DNA from: Nymphaea colorata
Lineage: Eukaryota; Streptophyta; Magnoliopsida; Nymphaeales; Nymphaeaceae
Length of the DNA stretch: 64,000 bases
Assembly (NCBI RefSeq): GCF_008831285.2
Contig: NC_045150.1
Coordinates: forward strand, 2,678,001 to 2,742,000
Reading direction: 5' to 3'
The stretch's first letter is position 1. Each line of letters begins with the position of its first letter. Positions 46,819 to 60,224 of the stretch are shown piece by piece. The notes under the pieces were generated by a model. It searched no databases. It worked only from the letters and a program-made list of their open reading frames with translations, and was not told where the DNA came from. Position numbers and translations under genes: made by a program.

Positions 46819-49800
46819 ATGTCGCACAACGATACCATCCCCCTTCATCCCTCTTCCCAATCGGACATCGACGAGATCGAGAACCTCATCAACGAGAGCG
46901 TCCAGTCGGCCAGCCTCCACGGATCCGTCCCTGTCGCCCCCGCCCGTCCCCCGAGCCCTCCCAGGGTGTCGATCCCCGTCTCGTCGGCCCCCTTCATCAC
47001 ATCTTCCATCCCGCCGTCGACCCAGAAGCCCGTGCCTCCCGTGCCACCCGTGGCACCGAGTTCGAACGCCAATCAGAGGCAGAACATTGCGGCGACCGCG
47101 TTCGGTTCAGCTCCCAACACGCTGACGGAACCTGTTTGGGACACGGTGAAGCGAGATCTGTCTAGAATCGTGAGCAATTTGAAGTTGGTGGTCTTTCCGA
47201 ATCCTTTTCGCGAAGATCCGGGCAAGGCGTTGAGGGATTGGGATCTTTGGGGCCCTTTCTTCTTCATCATATTCCTCGGTCTCACGTTGTCGTGGTCAGC
47301 ATCTGTGAAGAAGGTACTGGATTTGTTTGTTGGAAGCCTTCATGTCTTTTTGGTAGTTACTATCTTCTAATCCAGAGATTAATAATCTTAATTAAGGCTA
47401 AAGCTAATTTTTGGTGTTATGATTCACATAATAGAAAAATTAGTTCACATTCGTCGTTGTTTCTCTTTAATGACCATTGATCGTGGAATTCTGTATGGTA
47501 TGTGACTAATCTGCGTATGATTCCTTTCATGGAAATTGTTATGACGGTTTTAGATCTGTATGTAATATGATTGATATCTTTTAAACCGCTTGATGCTCAT
47601 GGGCAACATGTTTGCTCATGTATTAGCTACGAACATCTTGGAAGTAGGTGTATTCTTTTCTTCAATGAAGATCGGGCATCCCCATGGAACTTCTGCATAT
47701 ACTTCTACGGTAATATGGTGGAAAACGGAATTAGTCATTGATGGTCAGTTACAATTCACACAGCATGGGTGATTAACATAGATGTGTTTAGAATGAATAT
47801 GAGATCATGGCTGATAGCCTGGTTGTCCGTTGTGCTTGGAATAAGTGGCTGTGGGAAATGGAGAATGGAATCGATTCTTAATATCTAGAGGTGGTCCAGA
47901 TGAATCATTGTGTATGCAGTACACAGGAAGTGCAGGAAAGCTAGAGCATGTGAAACAAAAGTTTTACAATGTGCTGTAATAAATATGGTAATGAGACACG
48001 GAAGTAAACATGTTGTCACTTATCTATTCACCACTAGGGAAGTTTAAGAACAGGTAGAAGTTCAATGTCTTATTTCTGGCATGTGAAACGCCCCTAGACA
48101 GCATACAGCTTTCCAGATCTGGTATGCATGTGTGTTAGACTGTATAGAAGTATGCAGGATAGAAACTGGAAAGAGACTTTTTGTTTGAATAGTGATTCTG
48201 ATTCATAACAGTGGAATCAACCGTATGAAATTTTAAAAGGGCAGATTGAGCTGTATCTGAAACTAAAGGATAACATTCTATTCTACATACATTGGGCATC
48301 ATATCTAGATGCTGCACGAGCTTATACTTTGCATGTGAGTGAAACTATAGTCTCCAGAATGATCATAATCAAGAATCCAGATTCCTAAGACTCAGAATCA
48401 GGATCTATCAGGAGTTCTGATTCCCATGTCATGCTGCTTTAATTTGGTCATGAATATCAGTTTTTACATTGCATTCTCTCTCTCTCTTTTTTTTTTTTTT
48501 TTTTTTTTTTCATATTGGAGTTTTGCATGTTTATATCAATTCATCAAAATTTCATGAGTCCAAGACTCCAACATATCACTTTATAGATCGTTCTCCACTG
48601 GTTCCTACTTCTTTCCCACTTTCTATATTATCTGAATTTGAAATGACTGCTCTCTGATTCTAATTCCCATAATGCTTTCTGTAGTGGCAACTGTGAGTGA
48701 AACTAAGTTTATAAGGAATCTTAATGTCATCCATTCAATTCAAGCAAGGTTGCTGATTCCATCCATGTATCTGAAGACAAATTATTCAACAAGTAACACA
48801 AGTTACCGACATGGAGTTATTAAATTTCTGAACAGTTTGCTTCCTGAGGAAGGGTGGAAGCATTTCATAGATGATAGACTGGCATTAAACTATAGGGGAA
48901 GGTTTAATAGGGCAACTACATGGAACTGCAAACCTTGACGTCAAAATATTATTTTTTTGTATACTGTAACCAGTTTAGTACTTTGATTGCTTCAATTGGC
49001 TAACCAAATAGCTGCATCATGTTGGTTGTTACTAACCAGCTGATTTATGGTACTTGTCTGACACACATGGTCATTGTTCATATCTTTTGTTTTAGTTTAT
49101 GCGTTCTGCATGACTACATGTGTTTTTTTGTCTTTCCTTTCTTTGAAGGCTACTTATTTTTAACCTGGGCATGCATTATCTGAAATAAGTGTCCTAATAT
49201 GCATAACAAACCTAGATGTTAAAGAAAAACTACAAAATAAAGCTAGAAGTTTACATTCAAGGCTCAAGCGACTATGAGTTGCATCAAACATCAAATTTAC
49301 TATAATAAGTGTCCTAATGTGCATAAAGAAACCTACATGATAAAGAAAAATTACAAAATAAAGCTAGAATTTTACGTTCAAGCAACTATGAGTTGCATTA
49401 AGCATCAAATTTACTATAACTAAAGAAAAACTACAAATAGTGTACATGTTTTAATAGAATAATTTAAATTTAACAACTTAAATTACTTCTGATACTTATG
49501 GGATATCAAACAAGTAAACTTTGGGCCCCATTTTGTGACACCCGAAACCTATGTCACCTGAGTGCGGGGTGCGGGTGCCGGCGTGGCACATCTCAAAAAA
49601 TTTAAGTGTGGCAAGAGTTTTTATTTTATTTTATTATTATTATTTATTTATTATTATAATAATAATATGTATATAATATATATGACAAAAAATTGTCTAT
49701 AAACCACAAAATTATTAAATAACAAGATCAAAATTGCATTTTGCTAATCATGGTATCATTATCAATCATCAGTTCAACATTCAACAAGAAATATACTTTT

Positions 49801-51067
49801 GTTTTGAGTTCACAACGCTAGTTTTTTAATCAGAAACCAGCAGAGACTATATACATTCGGGGAAGATCACAACTCTACCCTAAAGAACAGGCTAAAGTCT
49901 CACACTCAAGCCTAGGTTACGGCAAAAGAAGCCCATGGTCTTCATATGTCAGACGTGAAATGCAAGTTCACATCTAGCAATGAATGCCAATAAATAAGTT
50001 TAAAGAGTTATCCGCTATTCTAAAGAGCTATCCACTATTCATTATCATAAATTGCAACGCAGAAAAAAAATTCAGTAGAAAATTATAATATCAGTAACAA
50101 AAACAATTTATTTTGTGAAGTTGCGGAGCAAGAACCACAAAAACATTCAATCACATAAGAATGAAAACATGGACGAAAACCATAGAGATCACAAATTCTA
50201 GAAAAAATAAAAAATAAAGGATAAATTAGGTAAACATAAAAGGCAGGTACCAAACATGCACACTAAGAGGGATGAAGAAGAGGGACGAAGAAGACGATGA
50301 AGAAGGATGAAGAAGAGGGACAAAGAAGACAATGAAGAAGGACGAAGAAGAGCGACGAAGAAGAAGGGACGAAGAAGGGGGACGAAGAAGAAGGGACGAA
50401 GAGGGACGAAGAAGAGGAAATAGGGAAAGATGAAACAGGGAAAGAAGGAAACCTGATGCTGCTGGATGGAGATGATGCCGCGGACGCTGGTCTCCGAATG
50501 GAGAGGTAGTTTCCGGCGGAAGAGATGATCGCAGGCGAGAGACAGAGCAGCGGCAAAGGGGCGAGGTCGATGCGGGTGCCCGATCGACTTTGTTAAAAAT
50601 AAAAACAAAAAAAAACCCTGAAAATTAGACCAAAATAGACTGACTTGCATTTGACCGCACCCGACTCGCGTCAAACGCGAGGAAAAAGACAATTTTAGTC
50701 AGGTGCGTCTGACTGCACCCGACTCTTGTTTGACCAGTTTGGGTGCGCACTGGGGCCACACCCGCACCCACATCGCGTTGACACGGGTGCGAAGCTAAAA
50801 ATGGCGCACCCCGATGACTTAGCCCGAAACCAGGACTTGACCTGGTTTGGGTGCTTGATTGGCCTTATTAAGTTGAAAATTGGGTATTTGATGTTGAAGT
50901 TTGAACCCAGTAACAAACACCACGTTTCTTGAAAAACCTTTGGGGTCGAGGAGCTTTTTCACTGTTCTCACCCAGTCTTTCAAGGGGTTCATGACTTCCC
51001 TCTCCTTCCTTTGTTTCCCTAGCACTATTACTAGTTGGGGGAGCTTGGATTTGTTCTGACTGCTCTA

Positions 51068-51099
<32 letters not shown>

Positions 51100-51645
51100 A
51101 AAATATAAATATATATATAAATAATATGAATAGGGACCTGGTTGTAATCTTATTTGGCAGAGTACGAGAGCGCCCATGTTAATGAAATGATCTTTACATG
51201 GAAACAAAAGAATCCTGAGTGATTAATCAAGAGGCTATTGATATGTTGCTTAATTTTAAATTGAAGTTCGTCGAATCACTGTATCACTCCGGGTACACCT
51301 CCTGTGATTTGGGTGGAACACTAACAGGCCCGCGGTTGCTCAATGCCATCAACCAACTACAGCCATATGTTGTGTCAACTGTCAAGTGTCAACAACCAAG
51401 GAAGAATCAACAGAATGCTTACTTTCACGGTTGGAAGAACCCAACACTCACCGTTGCCCTGTGTAGTCTAGGCTCCTCTGTTGAATGAGATCTACTCTCA
51501 CTGATCCAAAATTCCTTTTCTGACAACTACTTCAGCGAATCCTAATCTCAAATAAAGCTGCTGGAACTTGAATGCCTCATTTCTTTCTCTTCTTCTGCCT
51601 TCTTCATTAGTGAAAGGGATCTTTGAGAAAACTCTTTTGACAATT

Positions 51646-51719
<74 letters not shown>

Positions 51720-53191
51720 GTATATATATAATCTGGAACTGAATTTATGGGATAAGGATTCAGCACTAAGGTCATAAAACTTCAAATTTTCATTTTAGAG
51801 GGTAGAAATAGGGACCTGGGGGTGGACTCATATTTGGCAGAGTAGGAGAGCTCCCTCATTAAAGAAATGACCTGATTCTTTACGTGGAAATGAAAGAATC
51901 CGAAGTGATTAATCAAGAAATTATTGCAGAATCTAAAGTATCTCTAGTATATGAACAGATGAGTGAACTGATGGGAGCTTGTATCAAAGTTTGTTTGACT
52001 GCCTTAACCATGGCGGAATATTTCTTGATACTGATGGAACCTACCTAAGAATAATTTTGGTGCATGAAATCAGCCTTACATTCTATTTGTGTGTTGTAAG
52101 AATGCCTACCATGACACACGTTTGTGCTCAGCTTTAGAGAACTTACATAACTTGGAGATTTTGTATATACATGTACATGTATGAATGTATGTGTGTGTGT
52201 GTGTGGGTTATCTAGCGAGAGATTCTCCATATCATACCGTAAATAGGTTACATCTGATATTGCACCCATGAAACTAGTGCCAGGGGTGTACTATGTGGGT
52301 TCCACCTGTACTTATGGTATGTATCATAGCATACGTATGGTGTGTCATAATTCTTATACATTGCTTAAAGGAATAATTTCATCTTGCTTCTTTCTAGGTC
52401 ATCTTGACATATAATACCAGCGAACATAAAATTTGACAAATTCTCCATTGTCAGTGTCGCTTATTAATATTATTGTTGGTAATGCATATGATTGCCATTG
52501 ACAATGAATAATTTTCTATGAGATATGATGCTTTTCAGATCTCTGTGAGATACATTTTGCTTTTCCAAGTCCTGCTTGAGTAGCCTTGTTCTGTTGCAAC
52601 AATGAACCCTGTTATTGGAAGGGCTTAACTAATGATGTTTTCTCTCTCTGTTGCAGTCTGAGGTTTTTGCGGTTGCTTTTGGGGTCCTTGCTGCTGGCGC
52701 CATTATTTTAACACTTAATGTTCTTCTTCTGGTATGTATAAACCTCATTGGCTTTTTTTTTTTCCTTTAATTAATTTTGCCACTTCTGGTTTCGATATCA
52801 CTAGTACACGGGGATCTTTTTTTAGTTAGCAAGGCATTTCTCCATTTCCAGCTCAGAAGTTGTTGTTTGAGTCAGGTTGAAACTTGAAACAGATGGTTAT
52901 TTGTAGTGACTAGACATTTGTTTATTCCAGGGTGGGCATATCATCTTTTTTCAAAGTTTGAGCCTTCTGGGGTATTGCCTGTTCCCTCTCGATGTTGGAG
53001 CTGTTCTTTGCATGCTGAAAGACAATGTGATACTTAAAATAATTGTGGTGTCAATAACACTGGCGTGGAGCTCATGGGCAGCTTATCCCTTTATGAGTGC
53101 TGCTGTCTCGCCCAGAAGAAAGGCTCTTGCCCTCTATCCGGTCTTCCTTATGTACATCTCTGTTGGTTTCCTTATCATTGCTATAGACTAA
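46819..53191 (+). CDS. YIP4: YIP4-type (YIPF6-like) Golgi/TGN membrane protein, copy 2
   Basis: Exons are 46819-47313, 52657-52731 and 52931-53191 (495, 75 and 261 nt, exactly the lengths of copy 1), giving 276 residues. All borders are GT/AG in phase 0. The sequence has the same IDEIENLI segment, Pro-rich linker, DLWGP motif, five likely membrane spans and [10 protein letters not shown]. Differences from copy 1 are mostly conservative (for example NQSVQAA to NESVQSA). Function is inferred from the Arabidopsis YIP4 pair in TGN secretion. Intron 1 is 5.3 kb and loaded with repeats; intron 2 is only 199 bp. Both copies lack frame damage, so both are probably active. Confidence 0.95.
49184..49420. 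repeat. Tandem repeat in YIP4 copy 2 intron 1, period 120
   Basis: Two copies starting AATAAGTGTCCTAAT at 49184 and 49304 align over about 115 bp with a few changes. Confidence 0.85.
49530..50830. mobile_element. Possible transposon in YIP4 copy 2 intron 1
   Basis: The left part (GTGCGGGGTGCGGGTGCCGG, about 49562) and the right part, inverted (GTGGGTGCGGGTGTGGC, about 50756), look like inverted GC-rich ends in otherwise AT-rich DNA. A minisatellite of GA(C/T)GAAGAAG units at about 50266-50420 and a T-rich region lie inside. Exact ends and target duplication were not found, and no transposase is seen. Confidence 0.35.
50266..50420. repeat. GACGAAGAAG minisatellite
   Basis: Variants of gaagaaggacgaagaagagg are repeated about ten times. 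The open frames across it on the minus strand (runs of PSSSS and FVP) are products of the repeat. Confidence 0.85.
51129..51927. repeat. Direct repeat pair in YIP4 copy 2 intron 1
   Basis: About 115 bp beginning AATAGGGACCTGG (51130 and 51806) and ending GTGATTAATCAAGA occur twice, 676 bp apart. A CA then TA microsatellite (51647-51730) lies between them. The frame at 51219-51488 has no recognised domain. Confidence 0.75.
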
Positions 53192-55550
53192 CAGGGGGTG
53201 CTTTTTTCATCTTGCGAAGCTTGATCAACAATATCCAGGATGATTTTTTCTGTATCAGCTGTCGTATGTAATTCATCCAGAGACACTTGATCAGCTGATT
53301 TTGTCTTCTTGCATTTTGTTATCTGGGTCACCACTTACAGTTGAGATTGTGCAGTTTTGTTATATAGTCTGTATCACCAGACTTCGGTTGTATAGTTCAT
53401 TCACACAGTAATTGTGGTAAATACTGTTTGAACAGATGTAGCCTACAAAGCAAGACTTCAATTTGCTAAATCATGTGCTTTTTGCTTCTTTTGTCTGTTG
53501 CAAGCTTGATCATCTTGTGTTTGAGATATTTTGTCACATATTAATGTGGAATTCAATCTGGCAAGTTTTTCTTAAGAGTTTGATTACATTTCATTCTCCT
53601 TCTTAAGACTCGCTTCCATGGAACATCAGTTTATGCTTGATGCTTAGCTCAACTTAGCCTCTAAAATATTGGTGAGTCCACAATATCTAGTTATAAATTG
53701 ACCTTGATAAACAACTTTTTCTGGTTCTTGCAGTCAGGTCCTATTGGTATTAGACACGGTCTTTATCATCTGATCTGATTCCTGAATTTTCATATGTTTT
53801 CGTCATGTAAAAATCTGTTCGAGGACTTAAACGTAGAAACTGTTAGAGAAGGTGCATAGTTATGCACCATTTTTCATTTTTCACCACTGGCAGTACCTGC
53901 TTTAATTGACTATATCAGAGGCATCACTGCAATTTTTTTTGTGGGATGGCTTTAGGTCCTATTTGTAGAACATGTGAACTGTTTGTCAGCCACTGGAGGG
54001 TACTGGAAATGAGTAAAACGACAAATCCAACTCAGGCATGTTCTCTTAGCTGCATTTTGATACACCAACTTGTTGGAGCATGGAGCCCAGACCTTTTTTT
54101 ATATATGGTCCTTAAATTTCTTTGAGAGGATTAAGATTTTTCATATATGAAGGATTAGCATTCGTATTCTTGTAGCTTGTTCTGGAAGAAATAAAGACAA
54201 ATCTGGTGCCGCATAATTGGAGGAGGATCTTCTCCAAAACACATAAATCCTTGTGTTGTTTGGATTCTTAGATCGGTGTACGTCAGTGTTATTTCTCTTA
54301 ACAACTACTCATCCAAACAGGTGTGGATATCAATTGACTGTCTTGTAGGGCAATCAGAATTGTGTGGAACTGGTTAAGAAATTAAGAGCTGGCTGGATTG
54401 AGGATCTAAGGTTACAACAATCACATGTACATCTGAAATTCATTTTGATGTTGCAAACCATGAAAGACCCTCTGAATGGATTGCGCGATTTTCGAAAATC
54501 TTGTGATACTCACTAGAAAAACAAGCAAAATGAAAGTATCTGGAAAATTTTGCTAGATTTTAAAAATCTCAGCAAAAATGAATCTCGGGGTCTCTCTCAC
54601 GATTTTTTGAGGTTTTTGTGTTATTTTTTTTACTTAAATTTTCATTTATTTTGTTTCTCTTCTATTTTTTAGGTTTTTTATTATTTTAAAATCTGCTGAT
54701 ATTCTTTCTAAAAATTTTTATCGAGAAAAACAACTTTGCTGAAAATACCGGAGAAAAATACTGTCCATATTTTCCCGATAACAATGTTTGTGGCAATGCT
54801 CTAAATAGGCATTACAACCGCTTGGCTGCGTATACCCTCATCTTTTATATTAGGGCAAGGATCATGATGAACTCCTGGTTCTCATCCAAGTTTGCATATG
54901 AACATTTAGGCTCATCTTAACATCGGCATTTTTCACAATTTGAATAAGTAATCCATGCAGGACTTAAAACACTTCTGTTTTGACATATGAAGCCAAAGTT
55001 TTCGCTGCCTTAAAGAAGAGTCTATAGTGTGACCAAGGGCTTGAGACAGCCCTCGACGCTGCACAAGCCAAAGATGAATGAGAAGTTAAACACTGACACT
55101 GTGACAAATACAAGATTTTCACCCTTTCATGCGCCTCCTTAAGGTAAGTAGCAAGGTGATCAGACCCTTTTCATGTTTCTCTTTGATTTCCATGTTGTAC
55201 ATGATCTGTTCACGCACAATCACATTTCTTATCATGGTTCATTCATGCCATTGTGTGTTTTAACTGTTAAGATGTCTAATTATCCTTCTTATCTTCTCAC
55301 TCAGAAGGTTAGAATCGCAACATTGCAAATATTGTTGCACTAGCCTTAAGTGTGTTGTGTAATGAGTAATCCTTACTGCTTAATTTCCTGAATTTTTACC
55401 AAACTGATCCATGTAAAATCAAGCATCAATTCATGGTAAAACTAGATATGGATCACACGAACGTCCTGATTTGCAAATTCTCTGCGTATGATACAGGTCA
55501 AAGGTAGTCAATGCGTACCTTGATCCCGGACACTTGCGATTCTTTGTGCT

Positions 55551-55726
55551 AGTGGCGGAGCCACATGGTGGCCGGTGTGGACAGTTACCCACACCAGCCT
55601 CACAAATTTAATTTTATGTTAATAGTTTGATATATCTGATTGTTTATTATGTAGATGTGCCTCTAAAAACATTAAATTTATTGAATTAGTGCCTTTCCAG
55701 CCAAAAAAATTCTAGCTCCGCTAGTG
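55551..55726. mobile_element. MITE of the GGCGGAGCCA family with perfect 8-bp duplication
   Basis: A 176-bp element has ends TAGTGGCGGAGCCA and, inverted, CACTAGCGGAGCTA. Identical 8-bp flanks CTTTGTGC (55543-55550 and 55727-55734) indicate hAT-type integration. It has no coding content. Confidence 0.75.
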
Positions 55727-56749
55727 CTTTGTGCCTTTCAGGTTTCTGGATGTTCTATCCCTTCAACGCCTTCTTTATTCTCCTCTTCTAGCTCTGTCTC
55801 TATCACTTTATTGTCTGTGCTACAATAAATATATGATTGGATTTAGATTCAGTTACATATACATAAATCCAATCCGAAACCGTATCTGAATCCGATGTGA
55901 TGTCACTTCTTAAATCCGAATTTGATCCGATTCCTTAATCTGATATTAATTTTTTTTTATTATCTGATTTTTTTTCTGATCGATTTGGTCAGATATCTTA
56001 TTCAAATCAGATATATTGACAACCCTAATTGCAGTCCTACATATGCAAGTATCTATGGCCAAAGTTGATTGTACTGCCCAATATGTAGTCAGATCATAAA
56101 ACTCATGGTTACTGCTAGCTGAAAGATCACAAACTCATGCTGCCGGATGAAAAGTTTTCTCATTTAGTGGAAAAGATTGGTTTTGAAGGGAAAAAAAAAG
56201 AAAAGAAAAACCTTATGCACTTGAAAGGTCCTGGTACCTAATAGAAACCGCCATGTCAGATTCAGATCCATATCCAAAATACAACATTGCACCAAACTTG
56301 GAATGTTATGTGCAACTTGAATCAGATGTCCCTTGGACCTGGATATTTGACCCATTATGGTTCGAAAATCCTATACCAGATTCGAATTCCACATGTACCA
56401 GAGTGGGATATATGCTTTCTTATCAAATCTCACTCCTTATATTCAGATTTCAATTTTTATGAGATACCTTAACCATTGACTTTCATGCTATCATTTTTCC
56501 ATGTCAATGTTCAAACCATGCATCCTGCTTTCCATCCAGGTCTCGAAGCAGCCCTAAACCTCAACTGGGGAGGAAGGCGAGGGTAAAGCGGTTTTGACGT
56601 TTCATCGGATTTCCGTGTCAATCTTCAAGAAGGGCCCACTTTGGATTCCAAATGTGAACACAGAGGATCCTATCCACTGCGATTCAAGGGCAGAAGAATA
56701 GGAGAGAAAATTTGTGGGAAATTTTCATTAAGGAGCCATAGCCCAAAAG

Positions 56750-57076
56750 GCAGTAGGCATTTGGCTTGGGCTTGACTTGAACTCGCTCGAAATAGCTCTA
56801 GTCGGGCTTGACTCGTTTATAACGAGCTGAGTTCGAGCTTACAAAGATACTCGAAATGATGAATGAGTTGAGTTCGAATATCAGGAACTTGACTTGAGTC
56901 CGCAAACCACTACTCTATATAATACTGTTAAAACCGGTTCACCGGTTTTAACTTTTAGGGTAAAAAAAAAAATTATAAGTTACACGAGTTAAATGCTTAC
57001 ACAAGTTAAACGAATTACATGAGTTAATGCTTACACGAATTAAGCTCGAGCTCGACTTGGCTCGTGTGCAGCCCTA
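56750..57076. mobile_element. hAT-family remnant with GAGCTCG end
   Basis: The right end GAGCTCGACTTGGCTCGTGT then GCAGCCCTA, read inward, matches the terminus of the 7365-13254 element (AGGGGTGCAC.ACGAGCCGAG). An AACCGGTT block near 56934-56950 also has a counterpart in that element at about 7566. The left end is not clear. Confidence 0.5.
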
Positions 57077-57779
57077 GGGCTACCTTTACAATTGCACCTT
57101 TTACCAAAGTTAAAATATTAGTTATGATATAGGATATAAATGAATCTTCTCCTTATTTTTCTTTTTTAAAAAGTGAACGTCAACGTTTCTTAATTCCGAA
57201 GAACAATGGGGAAAAGAACAAATTTTCAGCTTCTAACCAACATTGTAAAAATTAGTTCTGACTCGAATCTGAAACGGGCACAGTGGCTCTAAGAAAATGA
57301 CTTAAAATATAATATAATTTATTTTTTAGTTTTCTTTCGTTTAATGTATCAGCCCGCTTCGTTCCGTATAGGCCGATACTGGCTGAATCGGCTTGTTATC
57401 GTCCAAACCTTCAAAAGGTTCCGAAACCGGCCCCTACCTCATTGAGGGGGAAGGGCCGATTAGATGCATATCAACCGATGCGAACCGGTTTGAAATGCGA
57501 GACGTACCCATGTTTGAAATTACAGTAAAAAGTTAAGCCATTGAAATTTTCCAAGAATTTATTGTCATATGGAACTCAAAAATTTACAAGAAGTTCCATA
57601 TATGTGGTACTGAACCTCAACTTTTATGACTTCCATAATGCCCACTACTTATTTTATTCATTTGTCAAAAATGGGGAGCTCTTGTCAAAATTCTGCTCGT
57701 TGGAGTTCAACACTATGCAAACTAATACTCTAAAAGTATCAGATCTAAAAGTATTAATATTCGTAGAGAGCTGAAGAGT

Positions 57780-57909
57780 CGAGATCGAGCTCCAACACAG
57801 CCAATCGAGTCAAGCTCGAGTTGGAGTAGTGAAGCTTGTGACGAGCTCGAGCTGACCAGACATGAGTTGAGTCGAGCTCGAGCTCGACTTGGCTTGTGTG
57901 CAGCCCTAA
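57780..57909. mobile_element. Second hAT-family right end
   Basis: Dense GAGCTCGAG motifs end in GACTTGGCTTGTGTGCAGCC and CTA, as at 57076, in the same orientation. No left end is visible. Confidence 0.45.
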
Positions 57910-58362
57910 TTATTCATAGCCACCAACTACATATGGCCAAAAGTATCTAAATCTTAACCAAGCATAAAACTAAGAATAGCTTGTTGTTGAAGAACCTGAA
58001 ATCAAACCAGAAACGGCTCTTTCTTTGACCCGAAAACAGTTTGATACTGCTCCAAGAATCTGTCCTCAAGTGTTACTATTGCTAAATGACTCGAGAAGGT
58101 CAAGCAGATCTTTCTCTCTAACACCATCTGAACAAAGTATTTTTTTTTTTCTTTTTCCATTCAAAAAAGCAAAATCATAACGGGGACAATGGGGGATCTG
58201 AAATAGTTCTCAAGGTACAAAGCGTGGACCATAAGGTGTAAGCCGCCAAGAATATTTTTAGCAGACAGTTGGCCTGTAAGAGATGAACAGACGCTCCCTC
58301 TAAGTCAAACGTTGAATAAATGTATGTGGACTCTCCTCCTCTCTCTCTCTCTCTCTCTCTCC

Positions 58363-58425
<63 letters not shown>

Positions 58426-58688
58426 CATTAAGTTTGTACAGCACTGTTTTATCTTCATGGAGTTCCAGTGAAATGGTTCCACTTTGATTGCCAATGAAGC
58501 GAGAGGGGCCCCATTTGAGCTTTCAGAGTCAAGGCAAGGCATAAAATATAAGGCTAGCCGACCTCCTACACTTACTTAAGGTCCAAGGAACTTTGACCAG
58601 AATCAGACTTTCCCCTCTCTGTTCTTTACTTTCTCCCCTTGGGTGGTAGTTGTGGCTGATCAGGTGGAGAAGAAGAAAGAGACCGTTA

Positions 58689-58892
58689 ATGAAGACAAGT
58701 ACAGCAGTCGATCACAGTGCCCAGTCCAAATTTTTCCTTGACCATTTTGCTTCATCCTTGACTCAATGCAGAAGTAGACGTGAATCTCATTCATCTTGCA
58801 ATTTGTTCAGCTTAGAAATTACTGCTTGTGTTTGTTGTTTTACTTGTGTAATTATTGATGTAACACTCTTGTTTTTAATGTATATCATATAG
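58689..58892 (+). CDS. Possible small-peptide frame, related 5' region to 60705
   Basis: The ATG at 58689 opens a 67-residue frame starting MKTSTAVD, preceded by a leader (GTGGTAGT..GGCTG...TCAG..GGAGA) similar to the one before 60705. The later part (runs of C, F, I, L) looks like chance translation. It could be a decayed or diverged sister of the 60705 frame. No family is recognised. Confidence 0.2.
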   Translation: MKTSTAVDHSAQSKFFLDHFASSLTQCRSRRESHSSCNLFSLEITACVCCFTCVIIDVTLLFLMYII

Positions 58893-58936
58893 AAGTGGCC
58901 TTATCTTTAAGTCCCATGAAGTTTCTTTAGAAAAAG

Positions 58937-58967
<31 letters not shown>

Positions 58968-59079
58968 GAGAAATAATGATTTTTTTGAACCCAAAATCTA
59001 TTTCTTACTGCACTTTTGTATAACATTAGGAAATATTTTACATATGCATAAATGGAGCGAAGTCTAGCTAACTAGAGCA

Positions 59080-59440
59080 TTTAGCCAAAGGGAGCAGCAG
59101 AGCCATGATTTTTTGGCTGAGAGGCACTTTGAGTCACCAGCATAGATCTGGTGTGGGCACTTCATTTAGCTAGACTTCACTTTTCATAAGTACACAGGCA
59201 AAGCTTTGGCTTTTCAATGTCACGAGCAAAGCAAATATGGTTCAATTTGCTTGTGATGTGACATGACCTTAATAAACTTAAACAATTTGAAGATGCGAGT
59301 GGTTTGACGAGAATGAATAGCTTCCTACAAGCCGACAACGGCAAAAAAAGACCATTTGTAGTGGGTGGTGGGTCTAGCTTCAATGTAATGAGATTTTGGA
59401 AAGGCTGGTGTAGACACTCGCTCACACCAACTATATGACC
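59080..59440. mobile_element. Degenerate relative of the GGCGGAGCCA MITE
   Basis: GCAGAGCCA near 59098, GGTGTGGGCAC near 59150 and AAGGCTGGTGTAGACA near 59400 parallel the MITE at 24958-25170. About 190 bp of other sequence lies between the shared parts. Ends were not resolved. Confidence 0.35.
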
Positions 59441-60224
59441 TACTTTTGGCCCCTCACCACCCTCTTTTCCTCACTGCAATATGAACACTTAGTTTTAATG
59501 TTCTATGAATATATTTCAAATTTTGTGGTAGATTAATGAAACACTCACAAGTGTTCGAACTACACTTGTGAAACATTCACATGTTTTGCTTTTGATATGT
59601 TAAGGTGTTATCTTTGTTTTGACTCACTTTTTGCAGTAAAGAGTTGCCTCGAGAATTCAAAACCGAAACTGGCCGTGTACCAGTCACCACCATCCCACGC
59701 ACCAGAACTTGGATTGGGCATCTTATTCACGTGGCAGTTGGCACTGGACACAACGATGGAGAAAGGCCTCCCGTGTGAACGAACCTGAGGTCAATTCAAT
59801 ATAGACTAGCGAAGAGAGAGAGAGACCAACGTTACTAAATTTCCAAAATTTTGATACGACGTTCCCACGTGTACTCTTAAAGAAGAAAGATCCAAATAAA
59901 ACACAAGGAAACGCCACAACGACTACAAAATGTGAACACACTTCTCATCAGTCCTCAGGAAGAACAAAGAAGTAAACACGGCGCATCCAGAAAAATTCAA
60001 CAAAGTGAAAGGAAAGAGATTCTGGCCAGCAGGGCATATTACTGCTGGAGACAGCTGGGTCAATGGATTTTTTGGATATAGATCCACTAGATTCATTGGG
60101 TTGTTTCAAAATGAGACAAAGTAAAGCCAAAGATGAAGAATCTCCGGATCTATACCCAACTCATTTACAACCTTAACTGAGCCTAGCCGGCTCAGCTATT
60201 CATAAGGATTTTTAGAGAGTGATG

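Larger units (their letters stand above)
53192..58560. other. 3' flank of YIP4 copy 2 and repeat-rich spacer
   Basis: Homology with the 3' flank of YIP4 copy 1 extends to about 53440. Later sequence holds hAT-like ggatccgaat fragments (55830-56030, 56250-56400), a MITE (55551-55726) and two hAT-type right ends (57.07 and 57.9 kb). A CT/TA/CA microsatellite lies at 58331-58427. No gene is supported. Confidence 0.5.

Noticed and set aside
50198..50692. 164-codon minus-strand frame in YIP4 copy 2 intron 1
   Set aside because: Most of it is the translation of the GACGAAGAAG minisatellite.
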